Shown one piece after another: positions 29,923-37,863 of a stretch of DNA of 40,118 bases. Made by a program: the position numbers and the translations under genes. The notes below the pieces were generated by a model. The model saw only the letters and a program-made list of their open reading frames with translations, made no database searches and was not told the DNA's origin. The stretch is from Microcaldota archaeon (lineage in GTDB: Archaea; Micrarchaeota; Micrarchaeia; Micrarchaeales; Micrarchaeaceae), in contig JAKAST010000005.1 in the NCBI GenBank assembly GCA_021828155.1, positions 1 through 40,118 on the forward strand. The letters run 5' to 3'. How positions within the stretch are numbered: position 1 is the stretch's first letter; every line of letters starts with the position of its first letter.

Positions 29923-31305
29923 ATGGCCGCCGATGCAGACAATGACGACGATATTGGTAATGGATTGCGTGACATAAAGGGAGTGCAGTCCTTCCTTCCA
30001 AGCGAACAGATGACGCGCGAATACATCGCCGATACACTCAAGAGGCATTTCAGGCTGTATGGCTACAGGCCGATTGAAACCTCGATACTTGATTTCTACG
30101 ATATAGCGGCAAGTAAGTATGCGGGGGGCGCTGAGATACTCAAGGAGACCTACAGGCTCAAGGATCAAGGCAACCGCGACCTGATCCTGCGCTACGAACT
30201 CACGTTCAAGCTTGCCAAGCTCATAGGCATGAACCCTAACCTACGCATGCCGTTCAAGCGCTACGAAATCGGCAAGGTATTCCGGGATGGTCCGACTGGA
30301 ACAGGAAGGCTGCGGGAGTTCACGCAGTGCGATGTCGATGTAGTTGGCACGGCTAGCACGCTTGCCGATGCAGAAATTATAGCTCTCGCATTCGATATAT
30401 TCAGGGATTTTGGTATAGGCGTATACATAGAGGTGAACAGCAGGAACCTGATGTTCGGAATATTCGAGCGTCTAGGCATTCCAGAACGCAATCGCATCGA
30501 TGCAGCGCTCAGCCTTGACAAGCTGCTTAAGATTGGCGAGAGCGGAGTGAGGAAGGAGCTGCTCGATAAGGGCATAAGCAAGGATATTATAGACGGCATA
30601 TTCAAGATTCTCGGAGAGGCAGATTCCAGGAAATCAAACGAGGAGAAGCTCGAGTACCTGGAAAGCATAGCCAATAACTCGCTTGCCAAGACTGGGGTTG
30701 CGGAGCTTAAGGAGTTTTTCGGCTTCTGCGCCTCTATGCACGCAACCGGCGACCTGCGGCTCACTCCCACGCTTGTTAGGGGCCTGGGCTACTACACGGG
30801 TATAATATACGAGGTATACCTAGAAAAAGGCAAAATGAAGAGCACACTTGCTGCTGGCGGACGCTGGGATCATATGATAAAGGACTTCCTTAAGTCTGAC
30901 AGGGAATATCCTGCCACGGGCATAACGTTTGGCCTTGACTCTATTTACGCAGCACTGCAGGAGAAGAAGGCAAGCCTTCCCGAAGCAGCGGCTCGGAGCG
31001 TTCCAGTGCTGCTGATAATCCCTGTAGATACTATGGAAGAGAGCCTGAAGATTCTGCAGCAGTCCCGCGGGATAGGCATAAGTGCAGACATACTGCCTGG
31101 GAAGAAGCTCACCAAAGCGCTCGAGTACGCTAACAGCGAGTCCATCCCATATACAATGGTAGTGGGCAAGAAGGAGCTTGAGATCGGAAGCGTCAAGCTG
31201 CGCGACATGCATACCGGCAGAGAGCGCGAGATAAGCCTTTCGGCCCTAAAGAGCTCCCTGACCCTGCTCAAGGACTACGGCGCCCACCTTGGCGCAGAAT
31301 CATGA
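29923..31305 (+). CDS. hisS: Histidyl-tRNA synthetase
   Basis: Class II synthetase charging tRNA-His. The 460 residues show an acidic N-terminus, then GLRDIKGVQSFLP, motif 1 region RHFRLYGYRPIETSIL, motif 2 (RYEIGKVFRDGPTGTGRLREFTQCDVDVVG) and the histidine-specific block VRGLGYYTGIIYEVY. Motif 3-like GGRWDHMI...GITFGLDSIY follows, and then the anticodon-binding domain from about residue 355. In most HisRS the histidine motif is RGLDYYTG; here Gly replaces Asp. It is transcribed away from tRNA-His, with start codon and tRNA 5' end 143 nt apart. Confidence 0.95.
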   Translation: MAADADNDDDIGNGLRDIKGVQSFLPSEQMTREYIADTLKRHFRLYGYRPIETSILDFYDIAASKYAGGAEILKETYRLKDQGNRDLILRYELTFKLAKLIGMNPNLRMPFKRYEIGKVFRDGPTGTGRLREFTQCDVDVVGTASTLADAEIIALAFDIFRDFGIGVYIEVNSRNLMFGIFERLGIPERNRIDAALSLDKLLKIGESGVRKELLDKGISKDIIDGIFKILGEADSRKSNEEKLEYLESIANNSLAKTGVAELKEFFGFCASMHATGDLRLTPTLVRGLGYYTGIIYEVYLEKGKMKSTLAAGGRWDHMIKDFLKSDREYPATGITFGLDSIYAALQEKKASLPEAAARSVPVLLIIPVDTMEESLKILQQSRGIGISADILPGKKLTKALEYANSESIPYTMVVGKKELEIGSVKLRDMHTGREREISLSALKSSLTLLKDYGAHLGAES

Positions 31306-31312
31306 ATTTCAT

Positions 31313-31747
31313 TCAATCTGGTTGGAACTCCTTGATTCTTTCCGCTACCTGTATTTCCAAATCAGGCAAGATTGTCGAGACAAGCCATATGGCTCTTTCC
31401 TTGAGTTCGTCCGCCGTGTCATCGACGAACTTGTTCTTATCAATCTTTTTTAAGTGGACCTGAAGGTGCTGGTTCTCACCAAACCTATCTCTTATGTAAG
31501 CTACCTCGTGCTCTATACCGCGTTCATCATCATAGCCTTTTACCAGTCCTTTCCTTTCCGATGCCTTGTATACGGCTTCAGCCAGCGGGTCATTCAGCCC
31601 TCTCAGCATCGGAGCTGCATGCGGTGCAGGGGCTTGGAGCTGCACAATTACCTCCACAACCCCATAGCTTTTTCTCTCAACATATTTCCTTATCACGGCC
31701 GCTCCTACATCAACAGAATCTGTCCTTATGCTTGTACCCTTGTCCAT
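31313..31747 (-). CDS. Conserved-looking protein of unknown function
   Basis: Not recognised. From ATG 31747 the product has 144 residues, is soluble and charged, with a predicted mixed fold: YGVVEVIVQLQAP as a beta strand, ASERKGLVKGYDDERGIEHEVAYIRDRFG, HLQVHLKKIDKN, and a C-terminal helix with LKERAIWLVSTILPDLEIQVAERIKEF. The frame runs upstream to 31951 across the cytochrome b gene region, but those residues look random. GGGGT sits 6 nt before ATG 31747, and a palindromic TATA element (GATATAAATATC, 31778-31789) predicts a start about 10 nt upstream. It converges on hisS and diverges from cytochrome b. Confidence 0.6.
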   Translation of the reverse strand: MDKGTSIRTDSVDVGAAVIRKYVERKSYGVVEVIVQLQAPAPHAAPMLRGLNDPLAEAVYKASERKGLVKGYDDERGIEHEVAYIRDRFGENQHLQVHLKKIDKNKFVDDTADELKERAIWLVSTILPDLEIQVAERIKEFQPD

Positions 31748-31777
31748 CAAAATACCCCGTACTAGCATGACCAATAA

Positions 31778-31789
31778 GATATTTATATC
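31778..31789 (-). promoter_or_regulatory. TATA box for the unknown gene at 31313-31747
   Basis: GATATAAATATC is a self-complementary TATA element, about 37 nt upstream of ATG 31747. Confidence 0.5.
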
Positions 31790-31913
31790 GCGCAGGACCC
31801 TATATTTAACTTTTTCCGTCTGTCCCAACGGTGCAAAATTCCCTGTTTCCCATGCGCCGCATGGCAAAGTATTATATCGTTTCCAGATGCTACAATTATG
31901 CGACGGGTGTATT

Positions 31914-33374
31914 ATGGAAGCGCAAGATGACGAAGAAAACGATGCGGACAAAGGCCTGATAGCCGAATTGCGTTCGCTGATGAAATTCTTCTACATAAAC
32001 ACTGTGCCATCATACGGAAACAACTTTTTCTTCACGATAGGCATATACCTGTTAGAGCTTTTCGGGATTCTCGCCGTAACCGGCATTATAATGCTCGTCT
32101 TCGGCCCGTACTGGTGGGACTTGAGTGCTGCAGGCACGTTTGTAAGAACCGTGCACCTCTGGGCAGCCGAAGCCTTCGTCCTGCTGATGTTCCTCCACTT
32201 CTTCGTCAATTTCTCAACTTCTGCATTCAGAAAGAAAAGGCTGGCCTGGATGATTGGGGGCATCATGCTGCTTGCAGTGCTCCTTGAATTTGCATTTGGC
32301 ATCGGCGGAGTCGGAGGCCTAATTTCGCAATACAACGCCAAAGCTGGTGCTGACCTCTGGAACGGCCTCGGCCTGGGCTATTGGATAAATCCGCTGAATG
32401 CTGGTGCCGTAATAGGATGGCATGCAGCGATACTGCCGATTATACTTGCCGCACTGATGTTTGTGCATTTCATGCTTGTAAAGACGAAGGGTCTTAATAC
32501 CCCGTACAGAAGCGACATCAAGTACAGCATCGTTCAGGCCAACCACCGGACAATGTTCAAAAGAATGGGGTATATACTAGTCGCAGTGGTCGTGTTCTCC
32601 ATACTGTTTCGGGCGCCGTATGAAGCTCCCCTAACTATAGGCAACATAGCAAACAACTACCCTGATCTGACTGCAATCACCCTGTTGAACGAATTCAACG
32701 GCTCTTCCAATACTGCGACCTACCTAGATACAATAGACCCATATACATTCAGCACCAGGGCAGTCTATGTGACGGAGCCATACAAAGTGTACACGAACAT
32801 AACACATACGAAAAACTACGAAGCAGATTTTCTTGCAGAAAACGGCAGCATGCAGAAAAATGTGCTTTCTCAGGCATTCGCGTATTTTGATAACAATGGC
32901 TCGGTAGCAGAGGGTGTAAACTCGTCGAATCCTCTAGTTGCCATGGCATCAGGCCTTACAGAAATGGCCCAAAAAGGCGTATACCAGCCGATTGTGCAGA
33001 GCGAGGCGCAAAGCGGCTTAGACACCACGTACGTGCTTCTGTTTATTAACGACACTGGCATGCTGAACGTGGAAGGGGAAAGATACGGACTAAGCCTCCA
33101 GCAGTGGGGAATGCTCTCAGTTGGCGGAAGCCCTCCCCTTGACATACAGTTCTGGCTCATACCCTACAATCTCTTGGAACTGATGACCGCAGGCATACCC
33201 TGGTGGGGAGACCTAGAGAATGGCATAGTCGGATTTGTTGCATTCATGGTGATTGTATTTCTCCCATTCATACCTGGCCTTAACAAGTTGCCCGACAAAC
33301 TAAGGCTTTATAAGCTGTTCTGGAACAGATTTACTGTGCCGGAGATGAGGAAGGGCAAAGGCAAGGACAAATAG
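31914..33374 (+). CDS. Cytochrome b/b6-type protein with large extracytoplasmic insertion
   Basis: Membrane diheme cytochrome likely passing electrons in a quinol-oxidising chain. From ATG 31914 (486 residues) the N-terminal part has four helices with four heme-ligand histidines His81, His95, His170 and His185. Spacings of 14 and 15 match cytochrome b6. FVHFMLVKTKGLN is a typical end of helix D. After a fifth hydrophobic segment comes about 190 residues of polar, Asn/Thr-rich sequence, probably outside the membrane, then two C-terminal hydrophobic segments. The long upstream frame is rejected: a TATA-like GTATTATATC (31869-31878) and GGGTG before this ATG fix the start. No Rieske gene is seen. 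Confidence 0.82.
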   Translation: MEAQDDEENDADKGLIAELRSLMKFFYINTVPSYGNNFFFTIGIYLLELFGILAVTGIIMLVFGPYWWDLSAAGTFVRTVHLWAAEAFVLLMFLHFFVNFSTSAFRKKRLAWMIGGIMLLAVLLEFAFGIGGVGGLISQYNAKAGADLWNGLGLGYWINPLNAGAVIGWHAAILPIILAALMFVHFMLVKTKGLNTPYRSDIKYSIVQANHRTMFKRMGYILVAVVVFSILFRAPYEAPLTIGNIANNYPDLTAITLLNEFNGSSNTATYLDTIDPYTFSTRAVYVTEPYKVYTNITHTKNYEADFLAENGSMQKNVLSQAFAYFDNNGSVAEGVNSSNPLVAMASGLTEMAQKGVYQPIVQSEAQSGLDTTYVLLFINDTGMLNVEGERYGLSLQQWGMLSVGGSPPLDIQFWLIPYNLLELMTAGIPWWGDLENGIVGFVAFMVIVFLPFIPGLNKLPDKLRLYKLFWNRFTVPEMRKGKGKDK

Positions 33375-33381
33375 CGATTCA

Positions 33382-34041
33382 ATGTACGGCCTGCAATCTG
33401 CTGTAGTTGCATCTACAATACTGATAACACTGCTTAGTTCTGTCTTGGCGCTATTCCTTACGCTGAATTTCGTTGCCAAGCGACAGAAAAGCCATATGCT
33501 ATGGAGCTCTGGCATGTGGGCGTTCACGCTCGGAACCGCCTTAGAAATAGTATTTGCGTTTGGCGTGTACAACGATGCACTTGCGGGAATTTATTTATTC
33601 GTAGTTGCGCTTACTGTGGAGCTGCTTGCACTTGGGTCAGTGCAGCTCACGCACTCTAAGCACGCAAAGCTTGCGTACTACGGCTTCTGCGCCATAACAA
33701 CGCTGCTTCTTGCCGCTGTGCTCATTTCAACAAATCTCGGCAATATCGTAACTACCTATATCGTATTCGGTGTATTGCCGCTGTCTGTAGTGCTGGTGTC
33801 ATCATTTATCACTTTTCCGGCAGCAGTCATCATAGCATTGATTGCCGCAATCAGCTACAAACACACAAGAAGCAAGAAGATGCTGAGCATAATCGCGGGC
33901 GTCATAGTTGTCAGCATTGCTGGCACTTTGTACATAGCCAGCTTTCCGGAGTTCCTTTATTTCTCGGAATTCATAGGCATACTCCTCCTCTGGGCTGGCT
34001 TTTTTGATGCAGGCACATTCAAAAGATCGTTTCATCTATGA
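33382..34041 (+). CDS. Seven-helix membrane protein of unknown function
   Basis: A 219-residue protein with seven clear hydrophobic segments and short loops, starting MYGLQSAVVASTILITLL and ending with a hydrophobic segment and GTFKRSFHL. No family was recognised and no catalytic or heme-binding histidine pattern is evident. It begins 7 nt after the cytochrome b stop, so it is likely co-transcribed and may be a membrane partner; this is inference. Confidence 0.75.
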   Translation: MYGLQSAVVASTILITLLSSVLALFLTLNFVAKRQKSHMLWSSGMWAFTLGTALEIVFAFGVYNDALAGIYLFVVALTVELLALGSVQLTHSKHAKLAYYGFCAITTLLLAAVLISTNLGNIVTTYIVFGVLPLSVVLVSSFITFPAAVIIALIAAISYKHTRSKKMLSIIAGVIVVSIAGTLYIASFPEFLYFSEFIGILLLWAGFFDAGTFKRSFHL

Positions 34042-34134
34042 CCAAGGCACATCCCCTAGATGAAAATACAGATATGCCCTCAAATCGTGAAATAAATCAA
34101 TGGGAGCGAGCATTAGCGTTTCAATATTTTAGAA

Positions 34135-34207
34135 TGGGGCTGCCGAGATTTGAACTCGGGTATCCAGCGCCCGAGGCTGGAAGTCTGCCAGGTTAGCGTA
34201 CAGCCCC
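34135..34207 (-). tRNA. tRNA-Pro (anticodon CGG) with poor D-stem
   Basis: Minus strand. Acceptor GGGGCTG/CAGCCCC, anticodon stem CCAGC/GCTGG with loop CTCGGGC, so CGG at 34-36 (Pro, CCG). T-stem CCGAG/CTCGG with loop TTCAAAT, discriminator A. The D region (CGCT AACCTGGCA GACT) keeps the GG pair of the loop, but only one Watson-Crick and one wobble pair form in the expected stem, and one extra nucleotide precedes the anticodon stem. It may be a divergent functional tRNA or a decaying copy. A TATA-like ATTATTTAAAAG is about 30 nt upstream. Confidence 0.82.
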
Positions 34208-34302
34208 CTGCATGTGGAATATTAGCCAACCAGCTTTTAAATAATACCCTGCATCTTATCCCCGCCAGCAAGCTTTTTGTATGTTAAACGCGATACAATA
34301 TC

Positions 34303-35292
34303 ATGGACGCTTCGGAACGCCTGGACTTCGCGTACAGGTATCCGTTCTCGCAGGAGGCCAAGGCGCTGGTCGAGGGACTCAAGCTCTCCAGGATAGAGCC
34401 CCGCTACCTGGAGCTCGGGGCCGAGCGCGTGCAGGACGCGCTCAATGCCGAGGGCAAGAAGCATCCGAATAAGGCATACTTCAAGATAGAGCTTGGCAGC
34501 ATAAAGCAGGGCTATGTGCTAAGCTACGTTGCGGCAAGGGTGATAGCCAGCGCCCTTTCGGACTACTCTGCGATAGAAAGCTTTGTGGCCAACGAGGCGC
34601 GCAGATCTTCGGAGGCCCTTCGCAGCGACACACAGCAAAACGTGATGCACCTCTCATCGGAGCTCGGGCTACGGCTGCAGAACGGCAACGGCGAGCTGCT
34701 TATGAAATTCTCAGACTTCCTTAGGAATGCTCCCAGCAGCGATGGCAACGCGCTGGTGAATCAAAGGCTTGCGATGGGCTATGTTGTGATGCAGCGCGAA
34801 AGCATTCTTGCATTGATTGACGAGGCCATGCGCCGCGCTATACGCTCTGGCCTCCCGATCCCAAAGAAAGAGCTTCCTGCCGAAGTCCTCGAGTTCGCAA
34901 AAGGCGTGCACCTCTCCATCAAGGCAAAGCCTGCACTATCCGGCGCAGCTGGAATAAACTGGATAGAGCGGCTGCTTGCCACACCAATACCAGACGTACG
35001 GCACAGGACGGTCTACCTCATACTTGCTCCCTACATGGTAAACATAAAGGGCATGGACCCCGAAAGCGCGACAAAAGCCATAATGGAATACATAGAGCGG
35101 TGCAAGACCGTCAATCCAGACACGCGCATAACCGAGAAGTACATCAGGTACCAGTGCGAGTACGCCAAACGCAAGGGCATGAAACCCCTCAAGCTTGTCA
35201 ATGCCCGCGAGCTGCTAGGCAGCTTCATAGACTTGGGTTCACCCAATAGTGCTGAGAGTACCCGTCAGCCCTCCAGCAAGGGAAGGAAGTGA
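34303..35292 (+). CDS. priL: DNA primase large subunit, without Fe-S cysteines
   Basis: Regulatory subunit of the replicative primase. The N-terminal half fits PriL: DFAYRYPFSQEAKALVEG, then YVLSYVAARVIASAL. The C-terminal part (about 215-305) reads INWIERLLATPIPDVRHRTVYLILAPYMVNIKGMDPESATKAIMEYIERC...YIRYQCEYAKRKGMKPL. Only Cys267 and Cys285 are present in the whole protein, so the four-cysteine 4Fe-4S site of usual PriL cannot form. This C-terminal region looks more like PriX, the third primase subunit of Sulfolobus-type archaea, though that comparison is from memory. The zinc-finger gene follows after 5 nt. Confidence 0.8.
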   Translation: MDASERLDFAYRYPFSQEAKALVEGLKLSRIEPRYLELGAERVQDALNAEGKKHPNKAYFKIELGSIKQGYVLSYVAARVIASALSDYSAIESFVANEARRSSEALRSDTQQNVMHLSSELGLRLQNGNGELLMKFSDFLRNAPSSDGNALVNQRLAMGYVVMQRESILALIDEAMRRAIRSGLPIPKKELPAEVLEFAKGVHLSIKAKPALSGAAGINWIERLLATPIPDVRHRTVYLILAPYMVNIKGMDPESATKAIMEYIERCKTVNPDTRITEKYIRYQCEYAKRKGMKPLKLVNARELLGSFIDLGSPNSAESTRQPSSKGRK

Positions 35293-35297
35293 GCGCA

Positions 35298-35468
35298 ATG
35301 CAAGAAAGAAGAATACTATGCGACATATGCGGCATTAAGTTCGCTGAACATACATGCAAGCTGTGCGGGCGAAGGGTGTGCAGTGATCACTTCGATCGCG
35401 CGGCAGGCATATGCACTGCATGCAAGAGAGGCAGATCTGCACATGCCAAGGAGGTACGTCCTAAATAA
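35298..35468 (+). CDS. Small zinc-finger protein
   Basis: A 56-residue protein: MQERRILCDICGIKFAEHTC, then KLCGRRVCSDHFDRAAGICTACK and a basic tail. Eight metal-binding residues are arranged CxxC, CxxC, C..H and CxxC, suggesting two interleaved zinc sites as in HIT-type or treble-clef fingers common as orphan proteins in archaea. The start ATG is 5 nt beyond the priL stop, so it is probably co-transcribed and may belong with replication. No specific function is known. Confidence 0.78.
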   Translation: MQERRILCDICGIKFAEHTCKLCGRRVCSDHFDRAAGICTACKRGRSAHAKEVRPK

Positions 35469-35501
35469 CCACAGGCCTACTCTTCTGCGCCCGGGCTGCG
35501 G

Positions 35502-36116
35502 TCATTTCCTTCTGGACGCCAAGAAGAACACAGCTACTGCTATAACGACTATAACAACCACTGCGGCAATCTCGTATCCCGTATAGTTTGCCGCATGCGT
35601 TCCAGATGTGCCTGTGGCCGGGGCTACAGTGGTCGGAGCCACGGTCGTCGGTGCTACTGATACTGTGGGCGCTATGCTGGTGCTTGCAGGGATGGTGCTT
35701 GCTGTGGTTGTGCTGGCTGGCTGTGCAGGGACGAATACAGAAACAGTGGCGGTGTTAGACGATGGGTCATCGCCTGTTGCATTCAGTTTCACTGTGTAAG
35801 TGCCACTTGCCACGCTGCTACTGACAGATATGGTCAGAGTGCCGGAATATGTGGGATCAGCGTAAGACTTGCTCACCGAAGCCGTTATACCTTCCGCGGA
35901 AAGCTGACCAGCATTTGCGATGTTTGTAGTGGTTCCCCACGTATTGCCGCTTGATAAAGTGACCGTATAGCTTGTAGTGCCTGTTCCTCCGGGCGCAATC
36001 GTCATGTTGGTGTTTGCCACGGATATTGTAGAGGTGCCATATCCATACTGCGCAGCTGCGTAAGGCACTAACACAAGCAGCGCCGCTACCAAGGCCACTA
36101 GCCCAATCCTGCTCAT
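35502..36116 (-). CDS. Secreted, membrane-anchored surface protein
   Basis: A 204-residue protein with a signal peptide (residues 1-22, MSRIGLVALVAALLVLVPYAAA, cleavage after AAA probable). A Thr/Ser/Gly-rich beta domain of about 100 residues follows, with SYTVTLSSG and GTYTVKLNATG, like an immunoglobulin-type fold. Then comes a stalk rich in Thr, Pro, Ala and Val (APTTVAPTTVAPATG), and a C-terminal membrane anchor followed by ASRRK. The topology is that of an exported, cell-surface protein held by its C-terminus. Asn-X-Ser/Thr sites (NMT, NAT, NYT) could be AglB targets. It converges on the zinc-finger gene. Confidence 0.82.
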   Translation of the reverse strand: MSRIGLVALVAALLVLVPYAAAQYGYGTSTISVANTNMTIAPGGTGTTSYTVTLSSGNTWGTTTNIANAGQLSAEGITASVSKSYADPTYSGTLTISVSSSVASGTYTVKLNATGDDPSSNTATVSVFVPAQPASTTTASTIPASTSIAPTVSVAPTTVAPTTVAPATGTSGTHAANYTGYEIAAVVVIVVIAVAVFFLASRRK

Positions 36117-36212
36117 CTTACCACAAGCTATACTTGGATATACCTACTATATTAAACTTGCGCCAGGGACGAAATAGCAGCATGCCAGCGTATTTTCGCA
36201 ATTCAGCAGAAG

Positions 36213-36328
36213 TGCCAAACAGCAATATGCTTTCCCGGCCGAAACCAGTATGTACATATCGTGGGCAGGCTTAGCTTCCGAGTTCGGAATGGGATCGGGC
36301 GTTTCCCTGCCCCTGTTGCCGTTTGGCA
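36213..36328 (-). rRNA. rrf: 5S ribosomal RNA
   Basis: Minus strand, about 116 nt. Closing helix I pairs TGCCAAAC (36328-36321) with GTTTGGCA (36220-36213). The central loop has the universal ATCCCATTCCGAACTCGGA and AGCTAAGCC sequence. A TATA box ATATATTTAAA (36347-36357) lies 24 nt upstream of the 5' end. No 16S or 23S gene is nearby, so it is an unlinked 5S gene. Confidence 0.95.
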
Positions 36329-36346
36329 GGAACTACTTTACCGCCA

Positions 36347-36357
36347 ATATATTTAAA
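36347..36357 (-). promoter_or_regulatory. TATA box for 5S rRNA
   Basis: TTTAAATATAT on the minus strand, centred 24 nt before the mature 5' end, so the transcript probably starts at or next to it. Confidence 0.65.
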
Positions 36358-36368
36358 GCTTGCTAGCG

Positions 36369-36677
36369 TCACACATACTGCTTGACAAAGTTTGTGACTA
36401 GCGGTATATCTACGTCCTCGTTCAATGAGGCCTTGTACCCTACGTACAGGCCATAGAGCCATATTAGCACCTCGAGTATCCATGCGAATGGTATGATCAG
36501 CAGTAACCCAGCAACAACTCCAATCGCACCCAGGACTACAGCCTGCATCGAGTGTAGCTTCATGCGCTTGTCTTTGTTTCCTCGGGCTATGAAATACACT
36601 ATCCCGGTAACCCATTCGAGCAGGTAAACCAGTATGTAGTTGAAGTCGTTCCCGGCAGCTTCATGCCCGGTTTTCAT
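36369..36677 (-). CDS. DUF4870/UPF0132-like small membrane protein
   Basis: A 102-residue membrane protein with three hydrophobic segments: NFNYILVYLLEWVTGIVYFIARG-like first helix, a polar turn KDKRMKLHSMQAVVLGAIG, and two further helices ending KASLNEDVDIPLV. The layout, with a KRMKLHSMQA motif between helices (compare VRFHAQS), is that of DUF4870/UPF0132 proteins of unknown function. The open frame extends to 36884, but ATG 36677 is chosen: a TATA element (36703-36714) lies about 32 nt upstream. Divergent from the adenosine-specific kinase gene. Confidence 0.7.
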   Translation of the reverse strand: MKTGHEAAGNDFNYILVYLLEWVTGIVYFIARGNKDKRMKLHSMQAVVLGAIGVVAGLLLIIPFAWILEVLIWLYGLYVGYKASLNEDVDIPLVTNFVKQYV

Positions 36678-36818
36678 GCAAATCGAATCGGATTGGTAGC
36701 GCAAATTTAAATAACAGGCCCTCTTCTCAGGAATTTCCGTACAAGTGACACATAGCGCAATGCTATACATACTCAAAGCAACCGATAAATTGCTTTGCAT
36801 CCATATCAGCGTGAGAGC

Positions 36819-37310
36819 ATGCCTGCCGATATCAAGCAGATAAGCATAGACAAGGCTCCTGACGTGCAGCTGATAGTGGGGCATGCGGGATTCATAAAGA
36901 CGCCCGAAGACCTGTACGAGGCTCTTATCAATGCGGTGCCGGGCATAGAGGCTGGCATAGCATTCGTAGAGGCGAGCGGCCCGTGCCTGGTACGTACTGA
37001 AGGCAATTCCAAGGAGCTTGAGGAGCAGGCTGGCAAGGCTGCGCTAAGCATAGCTGCGGGCCACACATTCGTGATATTATTCAGGAAGGCATATCCAATA
37101 AACGTGAAGGAGAGCGTGGCCAAGGTTCCTGAGGTCTCTACTATATACTGCGCCACTGCAAACCCCGTGCAGCTGATTGTTGCAGACACGCATGATGGCA
37201 GGGCCATTCTGGGCGTGGTGGACGGCAGCACTGCCAAGGGTCTGGAAGGCGAAGAGGACAAGAGGGTCAGGCGCGACTTCCTCAGGAAGCTAGGCTACAA
37301 GCTAGGGTAG
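36819..37310 (+). CDS. Adenosine-specific kinase (DUF355/COG1839)
   Basis: Small archaeal protein of a family reported to bind or phosphorylate adenosine. The 163 residues from ATG 36819 contain AGFIKTPEDLYEALINAVPGIEAGIAFVEASGPCLVRTEGNS, AAGHTFVILFRKAYPINV, then VSTIYCATANPVQLIVADTHDGRAILGVVDGSTAKG and RRDFLRKLGYKLG, very close to the family consensus. ATG 36795 is also in frame, but the preferred ATG follows a TATA box (ACCGATAAATTG, about 36781-36792) by about 30 nt. Confidence 0.9.
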   Translation: MPADIKQISIDKAPDVQLIVGHAGFIKTPEDLYEALINAVPGIEAGIAFVEASGPCLVRTEGNSKELEEQAGKAALSIAAGHTFVILFRKAYPINVKESVAKVPEVSTIYCATANPVQLIVADTHDGRAILGVVDGSTAKGLEGEEDKRVRRDFLRKLGYKLG

Positions 37311-37320
37311 CCACTAACTC

Positions 37321-37362
37321 TTTGAGAATAGAAAAGAAACAGAAAAGAAAAAGAAAAGAAGA
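37321..37362 (-). terminator. Pyrimidine-rich terminator
   Basis: On the minus strand a run of T-rich, C-punctuated sequence (TTCTTTTCTTTTTCTTTTC and more) follows 3 nt after the stop of the 37366-37740 gene. Archaeal polymerase terminates at such T-tracts. The same stretch is the 3' end region of the kinase gene on the other strand. Confidence 0.5.
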
Positions 37363-37365
37363 GGG

Positions 37366-37740
37366 TCAGCCCTTGTAGGTCAAGCCCAGTATGCTCCCTA
37401 TCAGGCCGAGTATGAAGCCTATAACAAAGCCTCCGAAGTTGCCGAGGCTTATTATCGTGAATACGATGGCCACTATAGACCACATCTTCACCTTGCTCAC
37501 ATCGGTCTTGTTCATCAGTATCGACGATATTATCATTACTATGCCGGCTATTACTCCCAATACCCCTCCAACTGAGATGCCAGTCCCTACTCCGCTTCCT
37601 ACATGCAAAGCGCTGCCGAGCGCCGAGGCAAATCCTCCTAGTGCGATTGTCGCGAGTCCCCCTATCAGGACGAACACGCCCCCTATCAGGACCAGGACGA
37701 ATGCGGCTGTCGGTTTGTTTCCGGTTGCCATTAAAGACAC
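37366..37740 (-). CDS. Small hydrophobic membrane protein of unknown function
   Basis: A 124-residue protein with three or four hydrophobic segments rich in Gly, Ile and Val: AAFVLVLIGGVFVLIGGLATIAL, VLGVIAGIVMIISSILM, VKMWSIVAIVFTIISL and GGFVIGFILGLIGSILGL. It resembles DUF4064-like small membrane proteins common in archaea, but assignment is weak. The start is GTG 37740 (TATA-like element 37765-37772 about 28 nt upstream, leaderless) or ATG 37731. Confidence 0.65.
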   Translation of the reverse strand: MSLMATGNKPTAAFVLVLIGGVFVLIGGLATIALGGFASALGSALHVGSGVGTGISVGGVLGVIAGIVMIISSILMNKTDVSKVKMWSIVAIVFTIISLGNFGGFVIGFILGLIGSILGLTYKG

Positions 37741-37863
37741 CGTGAATCACTCTCAATGAAGCAATAAAAACCTTGCTAAAAAGGCTGCATCTCCCCACAC
37801 GAGCGATAATCTGGCGCAGCAGCCTTAGATAGGATTAAATGTGTTGCACGACAATCAGCATCG

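Noticed and set aside
31728-31913. N-terminal extension of cytochrome b from ATG 31728
   Set aside because: It would cross the divergent gene's promoter, and the residues do not look like a cytochrome. TATA and ribosome-binding site point to 31914.
34042-34134. Possible C/D-box RNA (GATGA-like and GTGAA-like motifs) between the seven-helix protein and tRNA-Pro
   Set aside because: No CUGA D-box at the right distance and no terminal stem.
37662-37694. Repeated CCCCCTATCAGGAC-like sequence
   Set aside because: It encodes the doubled VLIGG motif of a membrane helix, so coding repetition explains it.
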